A DNA stretch of 22,549 bases from a virus, in the IMG/VR virus record IMGVR_UViG_3300027754_000470, positions 1-22,549 of that record; one strand, 5' to 3'. Every line of letters begins with the position of its first letter. Positions within the stretch are counted from its first letter, which is position 1. The notes beneath the pieces are model-generated. The model did not search any database and was not told where the DNA came from. It worked only from the letters and a program-made list of their open reading frames with translations. This document shows, in pieces, positions 20,633 to 22,549 of the stretch. The position numbers and the translations under genes were made by a program.

Positions 20633-20644
20633 GTGCCCTGAAAA

Positions 20645-20660
20645 TGTGAGATTAATCACA
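20645..20660. promoter_or_regulatory. CRP/GlxR-type operator, copy 2
   Basis: TGTGA-GATTAA-TCACA is a perfect consensus match. The centre is about 75 bp upstream of the start predicted for the promoter at 20700-20732. Confidence 0.7.
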
Positions 20661-20672
20661 AAAAAAAGATTT

Positions 20673-20684
20673 CCGACACGCCCG
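20673..20684 (-). repeat. Inverted copy of the CGGGCGTGTCG element
   Basis: CCGACACGCCCG reads CGGGCGTGTCGG on the minus strand, matching 21456-21466 and, with one fewer G, the other copies. It is the only minus-strand copy seen and lies between the CRP/GlxR-type site and the promoter. Confidence 0.55.
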
Positions 20685-20699
20685 AAAAACAGGTCAAAA

Positions 20700-20759
20700 T
20701 GTCAGACCCCCCTGCTATAATTCCAGTATAAAGAAAAACAAGAGGTAAAGAAATCCTCT
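20700..20759 (+). promoter_or_regulatory. TGTCAG-type promoter, copy 2, with leader hairpin
   Basis: TGTCAG (20700-20705), 10 bp (ACCCCCCTGC), TATAAT (20716-20721), then GTATAAAGAAAA and a hairpin AGAGG...CCTCT (20741-20759). This parallels copy 1 closely in order and spacing. The AAAGGA ribosome site follows. Confidence 0.65.
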
Positions 20760-20776
20760 AAAGAAAGGAATTCAAA

Positions 20777-20944
20777 ATGAATTCAATGTTCGAAAAGTTC
20801 GCTACTGTTAGCGATTATCCTAGAGGTTTAATGAACCTCTGCCCTTGTGGACAGGTTGTCCTCGCTCCTGCTAAGTATCACGCAGGTTTCGCTTGGTGGG
20901 AAAATCCCAACAAGTGTAAAGAATTATTTGAGGGGGTCAAGTAA
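20777..20944 (+). CDS. Cys-rich microprotein (55 aa), possible zinc ribbon
   Basis: LCPCGQVVLAP has C22 and C24, then H35 (KYHAGF) and C47 (NKCKEL), a possible CxC...H...C metal site. AAAGGA lies 8 bp before the ATG. It has a CRP/GlxR-type site, two predicted promoters and a leader hairpin upstream. The stop shares one base with the next start (TAATG). Function unknown. Confidence 0.65.
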   Translation: MNSMFEKFATVSDYPRGLMNLCPCGQVVLAPAKYHAGFAWWENPNKCKELFEGVK

Positions 20945-21117
20945 TGACTATCTCAACAATGTGCAAAGAGCACAACCCAATGAAATCTGCTATCTCAGAA
21001 ATTGGAGATGAGCAATTTACTTTCTGTCAAGATTGTGAAAATAACATTGAACGTTACTACTATGATGGTGACCCTGAGCAACTTCCTATGTGGACAGATT
21101 GGTATGTGTCTAAATGA
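20944..21117 (+). CDS. CxxH...CxxC zinc-ribbon-like microprotein (57 aa)
   Basis: C7-x2-H10 (MCKEHNP) and C28-x2-C31 (FCQDCENN) form a likely four-ligand zinc site, followed by an aromatic acidic tail (YYYDGDPEQLPMWTDWY). It overlaps the next ATG by four bases (ATGA). It resembles the 36-aa and 43-aa ribbons of the leftward group only in metal spacing. Unknown role. Confidence 0.65.
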   Translation: MTISTMCKEHNPMKSAISEIGDEQFTFCQDCENNIERYYYDGDPEQLPMWTDWYVSK

Positions 21118-21308
21118 AATCACAATTTGAATTAGATTTAGAAATCAAAGAAAGTTTTATTGATTTATTAAATGATGTTTATCCTACTGTAAAAATTGGT
21201 TACTCTACTTTTACTCCCGCCGAAATTTTAGAATGTTGCGACCCAATCGCATTTTCTATCGGTTTAATTGAACATGAAGATTATTTAGCAGAAATGGAAA
21301 ATGAATAA
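21114..21308 (+). CDS. Acidic helical phage protein (64 aa)
   Basis: MKSQFELDLEIKESFIDLLNDVYPTVKIGYSTFTPAEILECCDPIAF has alternating helices with an acidic end (EHEDYLAEMENE). The motif AEILECCDPIAF followed by a short helix is familiar from small conserved phage proteins without function. Coupled upstream by ATGA and downstream by TAATG. Confidence 0.65.
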   Translation: MKSQFELDLEIKESFIDLLNDVYPTVKIGYSTFTPAEILECCDPIAFSIGLIEHEDYLAEMENE

Positions 21309-21403
21309 TGGAATTTTATGGATTTGAATCTGCAATTGAATTGGATCATCTTACCGATGAGCAAATTTTACAATTAGAAAAAATATTTGAAGATTATGAA
21401 TAA
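21308..21403 (+). CDS. 31-aa acidic micro-ORF
   Basis: MEFYGFESAIELDHLTDEQI plus a helix ending FEDYE. It shares one base with the preceding stop (TAATG) and ends just before the CGGCGTGTCG cluster. Coupling and amino-acid composition support it; too short to classify. Confidence 0.5.
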   Translation: MEFYGFESAIELDHLTDEQILQLEKIFEDYE

Positions 21404-21407
21404 ATAA

Positions 21408-21517
21408 CGGCGTGTCGGCTTGACAAAAGCTGATGCGCCCACAAGGGTGCGGCGTCGGGCGTGTCGTTACTTGATCGTTATAAAATTCCCTGAAATTTAC
21501 GGCGTGTCGATTTGACA
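21408..21517 (+). repeat. Cluster of three CGG(G)CGTGTCG elements
   Basis: Copies at 21408-21417, 21456-21466 and 21500-21509. The first and third are followed after two bases by TTGACA (21420-21425, 21512-21517), the second after four by TTGATC. TGTCG-N4-GACA makes a small inverted repeat in the copies with TTGACA. I see no matching -10 boxes for the first and third, so these TTGACA sequences may be part of a protein site rather than promoters. Confidence 0.6.
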
Positions 21518-21536
21518 GACAAAACGGACATTTGCG

Positions 21537-21552
21537 TGTGACTTTTATCACA
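21537..21552. promoter_or_regulatory. CRP/GlxR-type operator, copy 3
   Basis: TGTGA-CTTTTA-TCACA is a perfect consensus match. The centre is about 85 bp upstream of the predicted start of the 21601 promoter, about ten bases (one turn) further than in copies 1 and 2. Confidence 0.7.
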
Positions 21553-21577
21553 CGGCTTGAGCGTCTCATTATTTGGA

Positions 21578-21593
21578 ATTACTGGCTAGTAAT
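21578..21593. promoter_or_regulatory. Inverted repeat ATTACT-GGCT-AGTAAT
   Basis: A 6-bp hyphenated palindrome sits between the CRP/GlxR-type site and the TGTCAG promoter; it is absent from the other two regions. Possible second operator. Confidence 0.4.
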
Positions 21594-21600
21594 GTGAAAA

Positions 21601-21622
21601 TGTCAGCGGGTTCGTGTATAAT
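21601..21622 (+). promoter_or_regulatory. TGTCAG-type promoter, copy 3
   Basis: TGTCAG (21601-21606), 10 bp, TATAAT (21617-21622), then TCCATTATAACC. The -35 region (GTGAAA) is poor. The downstream AACGAAAG leader is shared with copies 4 and 5. Confidence 0.65.
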
Positions 21623-21653
21623 TCCATTATAACCAAACGAAAGAAGGAAAGAA

Positions 21654-21881
21654 ATGTCAGCAAATGTCTATACTATCGAGGATTTACTTATCGGTAAAAA
21701 CTATCGCTCTCGCTCAGTAGAGGGAGAAATTATCTCAGCAGAAAAGCACCCTGCTTGTGTTCACTATGACGGCGCGGAAGCGTATCTTGTAGAGGTTCGC
21801 CCTGCTTATTCAACGACTAGCGGAAAATCACGCTGGTTCGGAAATAGTGTTTATCGCACTCTAGCCGTAAAGGTAGGTTAA
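21654..21881 (+). CDS. Unknown early protein (75 aa)
   Basis: MSANVYTIEDLLIGKNYRSR... has the look of a small beta domain: EGEIISAEKHP, AYLVEVRPAYST and SVYRTLAVKV are successive strands, giving an SH3-like or OB-like impression without a clear family match. AAGGAAAG precedes the ATG. It is the first gene after a regulatory region with three CGGCGTGTCG elements and a CRP/GlxR-type site. Confidence 0.65.
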   Translation: MSANVYTIEDLLIGKNYRSRSVEGEIISAEKHPACVHYDGAEAYLVEVRPAYSTTSGKSRWFGNSVYRTLAVKVG

Positions 21882-21888
21882 TAATAAA

Positions 21889-22011
21889 ATGAACCTAGAC
21901 GAATTCAAAAAACACGTTATTGCACAACGTGAGGAAAGCAAGGCGAAAGCCTTGTCAGTCCTATCTGCTACAATTACAATTCAACCAAACGAAAGGGAAA
22001 ACCTAAAATGA
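21889..22011 (+). CDS. 40-aa helical micro-ORF carrying a promoter within it
   Basis: MNLDEFKKHVIAQREESKAKAL reads as a charged helix. The stop overlaps the next ATG (ATGA). The ribosome site is weak. The TGTCAG promoter copy 5 (21953-21974) and the AACGAAAGGG leader occupy its 3' half, so either the protein tolerates a promoter inside its gene or the frame is chance. The good N-terminus and ATGA coupling favour a real gene. Confidence 0.45.
   Translation: MNLDEFKKHVIAQREESKAKALSVLSATITIQPNERENLK
21953..21974 (+). promoter_or_regulatory. TGTCAG-type promoter, copy 5
   Basis: TGTCAG (21953-21958), 10 bp, TACAAT (21969-21974), followed by CAACCAAACGAAAGGG, very close to the copy 3 leader. No CRP/GlxR-type site is upstream. 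It drives the genes from 22008 on. Confidence 0.6.
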
Positions 22012-22172
22012 GTAAAATGAAAGAGTATGTCGAAATTATCGCGGCAAATTGCGATGAATGCGGTGGCGCTGGATTTGTATTTTTCGGTGACGAAAATAAT
22101 TACGATGTAGAGCCTTGCGAATGTATTGCAGATTTATCCGATGAATTAACAATAGATTGGGTAAATGAATAA
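22008..22172 (+). CDS. DnaJ-type zinc-motif microprotein (54 aa)
   Basis: C15-DE-C18-GGAG is the CxxCxGxG motif of the DnaJ cysteine-rich domain, and C37-E-C39 (EPCECIA) could complete a zinc site. DnaJ uses four such repeats; here there is one, so it is a mini zinc finger rather than a chaperone. AAAGGG lies upstream, and the start overlaps the preceding stop (ATGA). The stop shares one base with the next start. Confidence 0.65.
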   Translation: MSKMKEYVEIIAANCDECGGAGFVFFGDENNYDVEPCECIADLSDELTIDWVNE

Positions 22173-22375
22173 TGTATAAAATAACTTGCGCCTATGATAG
22201 CAACGCACCGCATTGGTCTGCCGAATACGAAAACGAATTTGGTGCATGGGAAAACTTTTTCTTATTTATCGATTGGGGATTTGCAGATGAATACTCAACT
22301 GTTAATCTTTACACGCCAACAGGCAAATGCTATACAAAAGTTTTTTATCGTAATGGAATGGTGGCAGTAAAATGA
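22172..22375 (+). CDS. Aromatic-rich unknown protein (67 aa)
   Basis: MYKITCAYDSNAPHWSAEYE, then FGAWENFFLFIDWGFADEY and a beta end (YTKVFYRNGMVAVK). Highly aromatic, no membrane segment. Coupled by TAATG and by ATGA to its neighbours. Not recognised. Confidence 0.6.
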   Translation: MYKITCAYDSNAPHWSAEYENEFGAWENFFLFIDWGFADEYSTVNLYTPTGKCYTKVFYRNGMVAVK

Positions 22376-22549
22376 TGACACGTAAAGATTATGTAGCGGT
22401 TGCAGAAATTCTAAACTATGCAAGCGATAAAACGCACCCTGCTTTATTTTCTAAAATCGTAAATGATTTTGCGGAAATGTTTGCGGTTGATAATCCTAGA
22501 TTTGACATAACTAGATTTCATAAGGCGAGTGGGTATAATGTTCCTAACT
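22372..22549 (+). CDS. Conserved small phage protein of the RKDYxxVAxIL type (partial)
   Basis: The visible 59 residues MMTRKDYVAVAEILNYASDK...IVNDFAEMFAVDNPRFDITRFHKASG belong to a family often seen in phages (TRKDYxxIAxxL...DNPRFDxxRFxxA), with no known function. ATGA overlap with the previous gene. The frame runs off the window end. The start may be the first or second ATG. Confidence 0.75.
   Translation, partial: MMTRKDYVAVAEILNYASDKTHPALFSKIVNDFAEMFAVDNPRFDITRFHKASGYNVPN

Noticed and set aside
21351-21569. 72-aa minus-strand frame
   Set aside because: It covers the CGGCGTGTCG cluster and the CRP/GlxR-type site, with no ribosome site.

Overview
This window is part of the genome of a tailed double-stranded DNA phage. 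Long blocks of tail-fibre and adhesin genes, a holin-like protein, a secreted lysozyme-like lysin, a phage-type class II ribonucleotide reductase and many tightly packed microprotein genes all point that way. Base composition is AT-rich. The host is not certain. Perfect TGTGA-N6-TCACA (CRP/GlxR-type) operators, possible leaderless starts and an adenosylcobalamin-dependent reductase are compatible with a low-GC actinobacterium, for example a freshwater lineage, but this is inference. No integrase, capsid, portal or terminase is visible.

Layout. (1) Positions 1-12918, minus strand: an unbroken run of 14 or more tail-fibre, adhesin and accessory genes, most separated by 0-15 bp or overlapping at TAATG/ATGA. 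They are mosaics of shared modules: an Mtd-like N-terminal domain, FKxK(T/S)GL N-termini, a C1q-like C-terminal domain, an HNLG C-terminal domain, phage tail-fibre repeats, FN3 domains and glycine-rich lobes. Small 78-86 aa proteins sit between some of the fibres. (2) Positions 12938-16323, minus strand: terminator, EF-hand-bearing holin-like gene, nrdJ-type reductase and a GT4-like glycosyltransferase. (3) Positions 16346-17709, plus strand: a divergent lysis operon (secreted lysin plus three microproteins), followed by a self-contained promoter-RNA-terminator unit that looks like a small structured RNA. (4) Positions 17991-18947, minus strand: five small genes including an HNH nuclease and two zinc-ribbon microproteins. 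(5) Positions 18948-22549, plus strand: presumed early region, with microprotein operons joined by TAATG/ATGA overlaps and separated by elaborate intergenic regulatory regions.

The most interesting part is the regulatory DNA of region 5. Three intergenic regions each carry a perfect CRP/GlxR-type 16-bp palindrome about 75, 75 and 85 bp upstream of the predicted transcription starts, so the third differs by one helical turn. Each lies ahead of an unusual promoter, TGTCAG-N10-TANNAT, which lacks a good -35 box; two more copies of that promoter occur without the palindrome. Six copies of a CGGCGTGTCG element, mostly followed by TTGACA-like sequence, are confined to the same intergenic regions. 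One intergenic region also holds two perfect DnaA boxes in inverted orientation. Together these suggest that early transcription, and perhaps replication, is tied to host CRP/GlxR and DnaA. This is a hypothesis from sequence only.
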